Below are positions 24,295 to 32,376 of a DNA stretch of 64,000 bases, in pieces. The notes under the pieces were generated by a model. The model had not been told where the DNA came from. It made no database searches and saw only the letters and a list, made by a program, of their open reading frames with translations. The stretch's first letter is position 1. The number at the start of each line of letters is the position of its first letter. The position numbers were made by a program, and so were the translations under genes. Source of the stretch: Streptomyces albogriseolus (GTDB lineage Bacteria; Actinomycetota; Actinomycetes; Streptomycetales; Streptomycetaceae); contig BMVA01000001.1 in NCBI GenBank assembly GCA_014650475.1, positions 186,001-250,000 on the forward strand. The letters are read 5' to 3'.

Positions 24295-25149
24295 TCAGTC
24301 GTGCTGGACGACGCCGTGCGCCGAGAAGCTGACCAGGCCGCGGGAGGTGAGGTCGCCGGGCGGGAAGCCCGGATGGTGATCCCCTCGGCCCTCTCCCGTC
24401 CCGTCCGCACGCGAGACCGGGGGCCCCAGGGCGAGCCGGGAGACGATGCGGTAGCGGTCGCCCCGGTAGACGGAGTGGACGTACTCCACCGGACGCCCGG
24501 CCGTGTCGGTGGTGAGGCGCTCGAAGAGGAGGGCCGGCGACAGCTCGGGCACGTCCAGCAGCTCCGCCTCCGCCCGGGTCACCACGGTCGGCTCGACGGA
24601 CTGCACGGCCTCGCTGACCCGCACCCCGTGCCGGTCGCGGAAGTGCTCGTAGAGGTCGCCCTGTTCGAGCTCCTCCTCGGTGAGGCCGGGCACCAGAGCG
24701 GCGGGGAGGTGCAGATGCTCGATGGCCATCGGGGCGCCGTCCACCAGTCGCAGCCGGGCCGCGTACCGGACCTCCGCGGCCGGTGACACGCGCAGTCTGC
24801 GGCCCACGCGGGCGCCGGCCGGGAGCGTGCGGAACTCCAGGATGCGGCTGGTCCACACGCCGTTGGCCCGCGGCACGGCCAACGCGCCGTGTTCCGGGAC
24901 CAGTTCCTGGGTGATCTTCTCCGCGGCGACGAACATGCCCCGGCCGTGCTCGCGCACCAGCAGTCCCGCCACCACGAGTTCGTCGACCGCCGCCCGCACG
25001 GTGGGGCGCGAGACGCCGAGCCGGGCACAGAGGGCCCGCTCGGAGGGGACGGCGTCCCCGGGGCGGCGGGCCTCGATGAGTTCGAGGAGCGCGTCGCGCA
25101 CCCGTTCACGCTTGAGCACCGCACCCGAGGCGGCGGGATCGATGGCCAT
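24295..25149 (-). CDS. GntR/HutC-family regulator with UTRA domain
   Basis: 284 residues from ATG 25149, which has GAGGAG seven bases upstream. The winged helix is residues 15-80 (RDALLELIEARRPGDAVPSERALCARLGVSRPTVRAAVDELVVAGLLVREHGRGMFV). The UTRA effector domain follows, with MAIEHLHLPAALVPGLT, LYEHFRDRHG and PALLFERLTTD...VEYVHSVYRGDRYR. Relatives such as DasR bind phosphorylated sugars. It is divergent from the CBM3-GH16 gene and the space between holds four AACTGGT-like motifs, so it very probably represses that gene and itself. Confidence 0.9.
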   Translation of the reverse strand: MAIDPAASGAVLKRERVRDALLELIEARRPGDAVPSERALCARLGVSRPTVRAAVDELVVAGLLVREHGRGMFVAAEKITQELVPEHGALAVPRANGVWTSRILEFRTLPAGARVGRRLRVSPAAEVRYAARLRLVDGAPMAIEHLHLPAALVPGLTEEELEQGDLYEHFRDRHGVRVSEAVQSVEPTVVTRAEAELLDVPELSPALLFERLTTDTAGRPVEYVHSVYRGDRYRIVSRLALGPPVSRADGTGEGRGDHHPGFPPGDLTSRGLVSFSAHGVVQHD

Positions 25150-25209
25150 ACGGGTCTCTCCTCGTCGTCGGCCGCGGGCGGGCGTGGCGACTGGTACGCC
25201 CCCGACCTT

Positions 25210-25346
25210 AACTGGTCCGGTCACCACCGTGACGCCCCACGGCGCGGTCAACTCGCTTTTCAGCAGGTGGGGTTGACGCACTCATTGGTCTATGCCACCT
25301 TCTCTCGACATCAACTGGTAAGGCCCCGGCGGGCAACTGGTCAGTT
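25210..25346. promoter_or_regulatory. AACTGGT operator cluster between GntR and GH16 genes
   Basis: The 300-base divergent region 25150-25449 holds AACTGGT at 25210-25216, 25313-25319 and 25335-25341, and ATTGGTC at 25284-25290. The last AACTGGT lies in the perfect palindrome AACTGGTCAGTT (25335-25346). TTGGTCTATGCCA (25285-25297) is close to the DasR (dre) core TGGTCTAGACCA. These are good candidate sites for the adjacent GntR protein. Confidence 0.55.
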
Positions 25347-25449
25347 CCGAGGACCGGTCCGTCACCGCGAGCCCCGCGCCGGGCGGCGCCCCCACGCCCG
25401 CCGCGCGGACGCACCCCCGTGCGCCACCCCCACCGCGAAAGGACCACGG

Positions 25450-26877
25450 ATGCGTACTCGTCCCACCGGCCGCCGCGCCCGCGCGGCACTCGCCCTGAGC
25501 GCCCTGCTGGGCGGCGCAGCCCTCACCGGGCTCCCCGCCCCGGCCGCCACCGCCGCGGACGGCCCGCTCGCCGTGCAGTACCGCACGAGCGCCGCCGGGG
25601 CCACCGCCGACCAGAGCGAGCCCTGGTTCAAGGTCCGCAACACCGGTTCCGCGCCGGTGCAGCTGAGCCAGGTGAAGATCCGCTACTACTTCAAGGCCGA
25701 CGCCCCGGACACCGCGTACCGCTTCGCCTGCTCCTGGGCGGTCCTCGGCTGTGCGGCCGTCACCGGCACCTTCGGCACGCTCCCCGAGCCCACCGCGACG
25801 GCCGACCGCTATCTGGAGATCGGGTTCACCCCGTCCGCCGGAACGCTCGCGCCGGGCGCCGACACCGGGGACCTGCAACTGCGGTTCCACCGGACCGACT
25901 GGCAGACGCTGCGGCAGAGCGACGACTACTCCTTCGGCGCCGCGCGGACGTCGTACGCCGACTGGGACAAGGTGACCGCGCGGCTCGCGGGCGCCACCGT
26001 ATGGGGCGCCGGACCCGAGGGCGGCGGCCCGACCGACCCCACCGACCCGACCGACCCGCCCGGCGAGGGCGGTCAGACGCTGTTCGACGACTTCGACTAC
26101 GCGTCGCACACCGACCCCGACCTCACGGCGCACGGCTGGAGCGTCCGCTCCAACGCGGGCGGACCCGGGGTGCCCGGCGCGACCTGGGACCCGTCGAAGG
26201 TGACGTTCGGCTCCTCGGGCGGGAACTCGGTGATGGACCTGGAGACGTCCACCGCGGGCACCGGCGCCTCCACCACGCACACCGAGATCCTCACCCGCAG
26301 CATGAAGTTCGCGTACGGCACCTACGCGGCCCGGGTGCGCTTCTCCGACGCCCCCGTCTCCGGCCCGGACGGCGACCGGGTGGTGCAGACGTTCTTCACC
26401 ATCAACGACCTCAAGGCGCCGATGGCCGACGACTACGCCGAGTACGACTTCGAGTACCTCCCCAACGGCGGCTGGGGCGAGCCGTCCTCGATCCTGTACA
26501 CGACGTCCTGGGAGACCTACGCCCCGGACCCCTGGCAGGCCGTCAACCAGCACAGCGAGAGCCGGCGGAGCTTCGCCGGCTGGCACGACCTGGTCGTCAC
26601 CATCGACGACTCCGGCATCACGTACTACGTCGACGGCAGCCACTTCGGCACCCATGACGTCGCGTACCTGCCGGAGCGGCCGATGTCGATCAACTTCAAC
26701 CAGTGGCTGATCGACCTGGAGGGCCAGTCGTCGACGACACCTCGCGCCTACCACCAGCAGGTCGACTACGTCCTGCACGTCAAGGACCAGGTGCTGTCGC
26801 CCGCCCAGGTCGCGGCGAAGATCGACGCGTACCGCGCCGCCGGCACCTCGTTCGTGGACGAGGTGCCGGCGCCCTGA
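25450..26877 (+). CDS. Secreted CBM3-GH16 beta-glucanase-like protein
   Basis: 475 residues, AAAGGA at 25438-25443. The signal ends near ATA/ADG (about residue 36). Residues 37-185 form a family 3 cellulose-binding module (LAVQYRTSAAGATADQSEPWFKVRNTGSAPVQLSQVKIRYYF). A TDP-repeat linker leads to a jelly-roll domain (about 205-475) with the GH16 catalytic strand EYDFEYLPNGGWG (E-x-D-x-E). The specificity (1,3- or mixed-linkage glucan, or another beta-glycan) is uncertain. It is followed seven bases later by an IclR gene. CBM3 with a GH16-type domain is not a common pairing. Confidence 0.85.
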   Translation: MRTRPTGRRARAALALSALLGGAALTGLPAPAATAADGPLAVQYRTSAAGATADQSEPWFKVRNTGSAPVQLSQVKIRYYFKADAPDTAYRFACSWAVLGCAAVTGTFGTLPEPTATADRYLEIGFTPSAGTLAPGADTGDLQLRFHRTDWQTLRQSDDYSFGAARTSYADWDKVTARLAGATVWGAGPEGGGPTDPTDPTDPPGEGGQTLFDDFDYASHTDPDLTAHGWSVRSNAGGPGVPGATWDPSKVTFGSSGGNSVMDLETSTAGTGASTTHTEILTRSMKFAYGTYAARVRFSDAPVSGPDGDRVVQTFFTINDLKAPMADDYAEYDFEYLPNGGWGEPSSILYTTSWETYAPDPWQAVNQHSESRRSFAGWHDLVVTIDDSGITYYVDGSHFGTHDVAYLPERPMSINFNQWLIDLEGQSSTTPRAYHQQVDYVLHVKDQVLSPAQVAAKIDAYRAAGTSFVDEVPAP

Positions 26878-26884
26878 CGGACCC

Positions 26885-27724
26885 GTGACCGCCACCCTCA
26901 CGGAATCCCCTGTTCCGAATGGAGCGGGGGATTCCCTTGCCGTCGGTGGACAGGTGGCGCAGGCTGGACGCATGGGTGCGAGCCCGACGCTCATCTCCTC
27001 CGTGCAGCGTGCCTTCCGGCTGCTGGAGGCGGCGAGCGCGCACGAGACGGGCGCGCCGGCCAAGCGGCTGGCGCGGGAGACCGGGCTGCCCCTGGGCACC
27101 GCCTACCATCTGCTGCGCACCCTGGTGCACGACGGCTACCTGCGGAAACTCGACGACGGCGGCTTCGTCCTGGGCGACCGGCTGCAGTCCCTGCACAGCG
27201 GCGGCCGGAGTCAGGCGCTGCTCACCCGGGTCCGGCCGGTCCTCTCGGCGCTGCGGGACGAACTGTCCAGCGCCGCCTACCTCACCTTCTACGAGGACGG
27301 CGAGATCCGGGTCTCCGAGATCGTGGACGGACCCCGCGCCCCGCGCGCCGACCTGTGGGTGGGCTTCGAGGACGCCGGCCACGCCACCGCGCTGGGCAAG
27401 GCCGTGCTGCGGGAGCTGGACGACGAGGCCCGCGAGGAGTACCTGTCCCGGCACGCGCTGAACGACCTCACCCCGCACACGGTCACCAGGCCCATGGAGC
27501 TGATCCGCCGGCTGGAGACGACGCCCCTCGCCCCGGCCGTGACGGACCTGGAGGAGTACGCGCTGGGCACGGTGTGCGTGGCGGTGCCGGTGTACGGCGG
27601 CGGCACCCTGGGCTCCATCGGCGTGTCCATGCCGCGCAACCGGCTCGACCGGCTCGACGAGGTCCGCGACCGGCTGCTGCCGACCGCCCGCCGGGTCACC
27701 CGGGGGCTGTCTCTCACCATATGA
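26885..27724 (+). CDS. IclR-family transcriptional regulator
   Basis: 279 residues from GTG 26885, seven bases after the GH16 stop. ATG 26972 (codon 30) is a credible alternative because the conserved domain starts at SVQRAFRLLEAASAHETGAPAKRLARETGLPLGTAYHLLRTLVHDGY. The effector domain follows (LSSAAYLTFYEDGEIRVSEIV, GHATALGKAVL, ALGTVCVAVPVYGG...GSIGVSMPRNR). IclR proteins often control aromatic or small-acid catabolism. Neither start has a strong ribosome site. Proximity to GH16 suggests read-through rather than a proven functional link. Confidence 0.85.
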   Translation: MTATLTESPVPNGAGDSLAVGGQVAQAGRMGASPTLISSVQRAFRLLEAASAHETGAPAKRLARETGLPLGTAYHLLRTLVHDGYLRKLDDGGFVLGDRLQSLHSGGRSQALLTRVRPVLSALRDELSSAAYLTFYEDGEIRVSEIVDGPRAPRADLWVGFEDAGHATALGKAVLRELDDEAREEYLSRHALNDLTPHTVTRPMELIRRLETTPLAPAVTDLEEYALGTVCVAVPVYGGGTLGSIGVSMPRNRLDRLDEVRDRLLPTARRVTRGLSLTI

Positions 27725-27816
27725 AAACCGCATTCTTGTGATGCGGGGCACCATCACCTTTTCTTGGAAGAGCAGGCAATTCGGACACGTCGCAAAGGTG
27801 AGGACACCCGCAGCAC

Positions 27817-28992
27817 ATGAGTCACGCCCGTCAGCATGGACGCGACCGCTCGCCGATACGGCCTTACCCGCGCGGGATCCAGCGCCTCCGCTCACCCTGT
27901 ACCCGTGCGTTCGCGCACTGCGTCGCCGAGACGCCGGCGCTGCCGGTGCTGATCCTGTGCGTCATCGTGTCCATCGACATGGCGGCCGGCACCGGCCGGA
28001 TCTGGCTGCCGCTGCTCGCCACGGGTCCCGCCCTGGCCGCCGCCACCAGCCGGCCCCGTGGAGTGCTGGGCGTGGGCGCGCTGGCCTCCCTGCTCGGCGC
28101 CGGCATCGCCTACCGGCACGACATGGACGTCGCGCACCTGGCCGTCGTGCTGGCCGCCCTGGTGGCCGTCACCCTGGCGGGCACCCTCGCCAGCGCGCTG
28201 CGGGCGCGGCGCGAGCGGGTGCTGGCCGCCGTGCGCTCCGTCGCGGAGACCGCGCAGCACGCGCTGCTCCAGCCGGTCCCGGACACGGTCGGCCCGTTCC
28301 AGGTGGCGGTGCGCTACAGCGCGGCCGCCGCCGAGGCGCGGATCGGCGGCGACCTCTACGCCCTCGTCCCCACCCCGCACGGCGTGCGGATGATCGTGGG
28401 TGATGTGCGGGGCAAGGGGCTGCCGGCCGTGGGGACGGCCGCGCTGGTGCTCGGCGTGTTCCGCGAGGCGGCGTACGACGAGCCGGACCTGCTGGACGTG
28501 GTGTGCCGGATCGAGCGGAGCCTGGCCCGCAACCTGGGCGGCGACGACTTCGTCACCGCCGTGGTCGCCGGCTGCCCGGAGCCCGGGCGGCTGGAGACGG
28601 TCAACTGCGGTCACGCTCCCCCGCTGTTGATCCGGGGCGCCGAGGTGACGGCCGTCGAGCCCGTCCACCCCGCCCCGCCGCTGGGACTGCGCGCCCTGTC
28701 GGACGACGCGCCCCGCCTCCAGGTGGTGCCCTTCGGCGACGGCGACCAGCTGCTCCTCTACACCGACGGCGTCACGGAGGCGCGGGACGCCGACCGCGCG
28801 TTCTACCCCCTGGCCGAGGGGCTCACCCGGCACCTGTACGACGAGCCGGCCCGGACGCTGGCCGCGCTGCACGAGGACCTGCTGGACCATGTGGGCGGCC
28901 GGCTGCACGACGACGCGGCGCTGCTCCTGCTGCGCAGGCCGGCCGCCGCACCGGCCGGGGAGCCCGCCGGGGTGCGCGCCACGGCCGCCTGA
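27817..28992 (+). CDS. Membrane-anchored SpoIIE/PP2C-type serine phosphatase
   Basis: 391 residues. Three or four hydrophobic helices occupy about residues 40-125. The phosphatase domain covers about 160-375. Metal-binding aspartates are seen in RIGGDLYALVP, IVGDVRGKG, LLYTDGVTEARD and HDDAALLLL, the standard PPM set. GGDDFVTAVVAGC and VNCGHAPPLLIRG are typical of the anti-anti-sigma-directed SpoIIE group. It probably dephosphorylates a STAS-type antagonist in a sigma-factor partner switch, which must be encoded elsewhere. It converges with the ABC permease gene, 24 bases apart. Confidence 0.9.
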   Translation: MSHARQHGRDRSPIRPYPRGIQRLRSPCTRAFAHCVAETPALPVLILCVIVSIDMAAGTGRIWLPLLATGPALAAATSRPRGVLGVGALASLLGAGIAYRHDMDVAHLAVVLAALVAVTLAGTLASALRARRERVLAAVRSVAETAQHALLQPVPDTVGPFQVAVRYSAAAAEARIGGDLYALVPTPHGVRMIVGDVRGKGLPAVGTAALVLGVFREAAYDEPDLLDVVCRIERSLARNLGGDDFVTAVVAGCPEPGRLETVNCGHAPPLLIRGAEVTAVEPVHPAPPLGLRALSDDAPRLQVVPFGDGDQLLLYTDGVTEARDADRAFYPLAEGLTRHLYDEPARTLAALHEDLLDHVGGRLHDDAALLLLRRPAAAPAGEPAGVRATAA

Positions 28993-29016
28993 GGCGCGCG
29001 CCCCTGGGCGCGGTGG

Positions 29017-29844
29017 TCACTTGACCGATCCTCCGGTGATGCCGGCGGCGATGTACTTCTGGGCGAGGACGAGCAGGATCGCGGCGGGCACGGCGGAGAG
29101 CACGGCCGCGGCCATCACCGAGCCCCAGTCCCCGACGTGTGCGCCGATGTACTGGTAGATGCCCAGCGTGATCGGCTTGACGTCGTCCGTGGTGTTCAGG
29201 GTGAGGGCGAACATGAAGTCGCTCCACGCGAACAGGAAGGCGAACAGACCCGAGGTGATCAGGGCGTTGCGGCTCATCGGCAGCACCACCCGCAGGAACA
29301 CCCGGACCGGTCCCGCCCCGTCGATCTCGGCGGCCTCGATCACCTCCCCGGGGACGGACACCATGAAGGAGCGCATCAGCACGATGGAGAAGGGGATGCC
29401 GAGCGAGGCGTCCGCGAGCATCAGCCCGGCGTACGAGTTGACCAGGCCCAGGTCGACGTAGGAGGTGTAGAGGGCGTTGGCGATGACGATGCCGGGCACC
29501 ATCTGCGTGATCAGGGTGCCGAACACCATGGTGCGCGAGCCGCGCAGACCGAAGCGGGCCAGACCGTAGGCGGCGGGCGCGGCGATCGCGAGGCAGATCA
29601 CGACGGCGCCGGCGGACACCAGCAGGGAGGTCAGCAGGTTGCCGCCCTGGTCGGTGAGGGCCTTGGTGAAGCCGGAGAGGTCGAGTCCCGAGGGCACCGG
29701 GTCGACCTGGAGCAGGCCGGAGTCGGGCTGGAGCGCGGTGTTGAGCATCCAGTACAGCGGGAACAGCATCACCGCGAGGACGAGCAGACCCGCGACGGTG
29801 GAGCCCCAGCGGCGGCGGGGCGCGGTGGGCGCGTGGGCGGCCAT
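29017..29844 (-). CDS. Sugar ABC transporter permease (MalG type)
   Basis: 275 residues from ATG 29844; GTG 29853, overlapping the upstream stop, is also possible. Six hydrophobic helices are visible. The cytoplasmic EAA loop that docks the ATPase reads EVIEAAEIDGAGPVRVFLRVVLP. It is the second permease of the importer encoded with 29850-30803 and 30816-32081. No ATPase gene is present; streptomycete sugar importers of this kind share MsiK. The likely cargo is a xyloglucan-type or other alpha-xylosyl oligosaccharide because a GH31 gene is divergent from the operon (inference). Confidence 0.9.
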   Translation of the reverse strand: MAAHAPTAPRRRWGSTVAGLLVLAVMLFPLYWMLNTALQPDSGLLQVDPVPSGLDLSGFTKALTDQGGNLLTSLLVSAGAVVICLAIAAPAAYGLARFGLRGSRTMVFGTLITQMVPGIVIANALYTSYVDLGLVNSYAGLMLADASLGIPFSIVLMRSFMVSVPGEVIEAAEIDGAGPVRVFLRVVLPMSRNALITSGLFAFLFAWSDFMFALTLNTTDDVKPITLGIYQYIGAHVGDWGSVMAAAVLSAVPAAILLVLAQKYIAAGITGGSVK

Positions 29845-29849
29845 GACGG

Positions 29850-30803
29850 TCACTTCCCCTCGGTGCGGTTGGCCCGCAGGTAGAACACCGCGAACACGGC
29901 GGAGATCAGGATCAGGACGTTGCCGACGACCGCGCCGGCGCCGAAGTCCAGCTCCACGAAGGAGTTCTGGTAGGTGAGCGTGCCCAGGGTCTGGGTGGCG
30001 TCGGCGGGGCCGCCGTCGGTGAGGGCGAGGATCAGGTCGAGGATCTTCACCGTCGACATGAAGCCCAGCACCAGCACGACCGTGATCACCGGCTTGAGCA
30101 GCGGCAGGGTGACGGAGCGGAAGGCGCGCCAGGCGGAGGCGCCGTCCAGGGAGGCCGCCTCGTACAGCTCCTTGGGGATCTCCTGGAGGCCTCCGTAGAG
30201 GATGACCATGTTGAACGGGATGCCGATCCAGACGTTCACCAGGATCACCGAGAGCAGCGCCATGTCCGGGCTGGTCAGCCACGGCGTGTGCCCGCCGAGC
30301 CCGAGGGTGTCGAGGAAGGTGTTCAGTACGCCGGTGTCCTGGTCGAGGATGCGGCGCCAGACGATGCCCGACACCACCATCGGCACGAGCCAGGGCAGCA
30401 GGATCAGCGAGCGCAGGACCCCGCCGAGGGGGAAGCGGCGGTTGAAGAAGACGGCGAGGGCGAGGCCGATGCAGAACTGGCCGAGCAGGGAGCCCGCGGT
30501 GAAGACGAGGGTGTGCCACAGGGCCTTGCCGAACAGGGCGTCCTGGAAGACGGACGACCAGTTGTCGGCGCCGTTGAAGGGGGCCTCGCCGGTGAAGAAG
30601 GTCTTCGGCGTGTAGTGCTGGAAGCTCATCACGACGTTCCGGACGAGCGGGTAGCCGAAGAACAGCAGCATGAAGACGACGGCGGGGGCGACGAAGCCCC
30701 ACCGGACGAGTCCGCGGCGCAGGCGGGCGCGGGCCGGGCCCGGAGCGGCGGCCTTTCCGGGCGCGTCGGCGGGCGGCGGGGCGGTGACGGTGGACGTGGT
30801 CAT
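29850..30803 (-). CDS. Sugar ABC transporter permease (MalF type)
   Basis: 317 residues. A 45-residue polar, Ala/Pro-rich N-terminus is followed by six hydrophobic helices starting FVAPAVVFMLLFFGYPLVRN. The EAA loop reads ELYEAASLDGASAWRAFRSVTLP. It lies 12 bases after the binding-protein gene and its stop overlaps a possible GTG start of the MalG-type gene, so the three form one operon. It makes a heterodimeric channel with the product of 29017-29844. Confidence 0.92.
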   Translation of the reverse strand: MTTSTVTAPPPADAPGKAAAPGPARARLRRGLVRWGFVAPAVVFMLLFFGYPLVRNVVMSFQHYTPKTFFTGEAPFNGADNWSSVFQDALFGKALWHTLVFTAGSLLGQFCIGLALAVFFNRRFPLGGVLRSLILLPWLVPMVVSGIVWRRILDQDTGVLNTFLDTLGLGGHTPWLTSPDMALLSVILVNVWIGIPFNMVILYGGLQEIPKELYEAASLDGASAWRAFRSVTLPLLKPVITVVLVLGFMSTVKILDLILALTDGGPADATQTLGTLTYQNSFVELDFGAGAVVGNVLILISAVFAVFYLRANRTEGK

Positions 30804-30815
30804 GGGGTGCGTACC

Positions 30816-32081
30816 TCAGTTCCCGCTCGTGGCGCGCTGCTGGGCGCGCTTCAGGGCGGCCTCGCTGGACTGGCCGGTCAGGGCGGACTGGAAGGCGCTC
30901 TGCAGGGCGAGGGAGACGGCCGGCCAGCCGGCGCCGAGCCGGTCGGTGCGGGAGCGGGCGGTGGCGACCTGGTCGGCCAGCGCGTCGAGTTCGGGCACCT
31001 GGGCGCGCCACTCGGCCGCGGCCCGCTCGTCGGCGGGGACCATCCAGCTGTTGAGGGCGTAGGTGAGCTGTTCCTCCTCGCTGGTCAGGCAGGCGACGAT
31101 CCGGCCGGCCATGCGCCGGCGCCCGTCGTCGCCGGTGCGGGGCACGGTGAGGACGGCGCCGCCGAGCGGGGCGACCGAGTCGGCGCCCGCCTCGGGCACC
31201 GGGATCTCGGCGATGCCCCAGTTCAGGGACGGGTCGCTGTTGAGCGTCTCGACCTGCCAGGGGCCGTTGATCATCATGGCGGCGTTGCCCGCCATGAACT
31301 GGTCGTTGACGTCGGCCTGGGTCCAGTTGACCGTGGACCGGGAGAGCGAACCGTCCTTCAGCAGCGCCTTCCAGAAGTCGAGCGCCTCGACGACCTGAGG
31401 GCTGTCGAGTTCGCGTTCGTCGCCGCCGTTGGACCACATGAACGGGGTGAACTGGAAGACGCCGTCCTCGGCCCCGCCCGCGCTGAGCGCCAGCCCGTAG
31501 CGCTTGCCCCGGGTGAGCTCGCGCGCCGCCCGGCGGAGTTCGTCCCAGGTGGCGGGGGTGCGGACGCCCGCCTCGGCGAGGACATCCTTGTTGTAGAAGA
31601 GGGCGAGGGTGTTCACGGAGCGGGCGGCCCCGTAGTAGGTGCCCCGGTAGGAGCCGAAGTCGACGATGCCGTCGGGCACATGGTCGGTGGACAGGCCGAG
31701 GGTGCGCAGGTCGACCAGTCCGCCGGCCTCGGCGAACACCGGCATCTCGGAGGCGTCGAACTGGACGACGTCCGGCAGTGACTTCGACGAGGCCATGCGC
31801 AGCGCCTTGGTCATGACCTGGGACGCGGGGACGCTCTGCTGCTCGACGGTGACCCCGAGCCGTTTGCCGCAGCGGGCCATCGCCTCGGCGTCCCAGCGGT
31901 GGTAGGTCTCGTCGGTCGAGGAGTTCAGAACGGTGTACACGTCGTCGTCGCGTTCGGCGGCGCAGCCGGTGAGCGCCGCCGGGGCGACGAGGGCCGCTGC
32001 GGCGGCGAGTGAGGTGACGGCTCTGCGTGCGCGTCCGCGTGTGCGCGGATGACGTGCGGCAACCGGTGGATGTGCTGTCAC
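30816..32081 (-). CDS. Sugar ABC transporter substrate-binding lipoprotein
   Basis: 421 residues. GTG 32081 is chosen because a twin-basic N-terminus and hydrophobic stretch end in the lipobox PAALTGC about residue 35. The body is a type I (cluster B) binding protein: VEQQSVPASQVMTKALRMASS, DVVQFDASEMPVFAEAGGLVDL, TLALFYNKDVLAEAGV and INGPWQVETL. It captures the oligosaccharide outside the cell and is the first gene of the operon. A GAAGCGCTTC palindrome lies 68 bases upstream, suggesting LacI-type control. An arginine-rich frame extends upstream but lacks a signal-like start. Confidence 0.88.
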   Translation of the reverse strand: MTAHPPVAARHPRTRGRARRAVTSLAAAAALVAPAALTGCAAERDDDVYTVLNSSTDETYHRWDAEAMARCGKRLGVTVEQQSVPASQVMTKALRMASSKSLPDVVQFDASEMPVFAEAGGLVDLRTLGLSTDHVPDGIVDFGSYRGTYYGAARSVNTLALFYNKDVLAEAGVRTPATWDELRRAARELTRGKRYGLALSAGGAEDGVFQFTPFMWSNGGDERELDSPQVVEALDFWKALLKDGSLSRSTVNWTQADVNDQFMAGNAAMMINGPWQVETLNSDPSLNWGIAEIPVPEAGADSVAPLGGAVLTVPRTGDDGRRRMAGRIVACLTSEEEQLTYALNSWMVPADERAAAEWRAQVPELDALADQVATARSRTDRLGAGWPAVSLALQSAFQSALTGQSSEAALKRAQQRATSGN

Positions 32082-32148
32082 GGTGGGTGCCCCTGGGTGG
32101 GACCGGCTCGGTGTGCACCGAGGCCGGCGGCTCTGTGGAAGGGTAGGT

Positions 32149-32158
32149 GAAGCGCTTC
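32149..32158. promoter_or_regulatory. LacI-like GAAGCGCTTC operator before the ABC operon
   Basis: GAAGCGCTTC is a perfect palindrome in the divergent region 32082-32376. The same 10-mer recurs at 32463-32472, inside codons 29-32 of the GH31 gene, 314 bases away. Two sites on either side of divergent promoters would suit looping by a LacI-family repressor. Confidence 0.5.
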
Positions 32159-32291
32159 GACAACGGGCCGCCGACATCGGGGTCTCGTCTGGCGCCGCAC
32201 CGGGGTGTAATTTGTTTGGCCTGATTACTAATACGTCAGCGCGAGTCGGTCGCGCTAGCCCCCCAACGGCACGATCTCCTTGCGCCAGGGC

Positions 32292-32320
32292 GTGACAGGT
32301 TCCACGGATCCTGTCATAGT
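32292..32320 (+). promoter_or_regulatory. Promoter of the GH31 gene with an overlapping inverted repeat
   Basis: GTGACA (32292-32297), 17 bases, then CATAGT (32315-32320). The inverted repeat TGACAGG (32293-32299) and CCTGTCA (32310-32316) overlaps both hexamers. The AT-rich patch 32206-32235 just upstream may serve the divergent operon. Confidence 0.5.
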
Positions 32321-32376
32321 TCCTGGTCAGAGGTTCCCCTCGCACCTCCTCCACGCTCCCCATCCCGAGGAAGACC

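Noticed and set aside
27728-27746. CCGCAT/ATGCGG hairpin after the IclR gene considered as a terminator
   Set aside because: Only six pairs with a seven-base loop; too weak to call.
29845-32163. A minus-strand frame that would fuse the MalG-type permease to a long Arg/Pro-rich N-terminus
   Set aside because: It overlaps the MalF and binding-protein genes in another frame; the permease starts at 29844.
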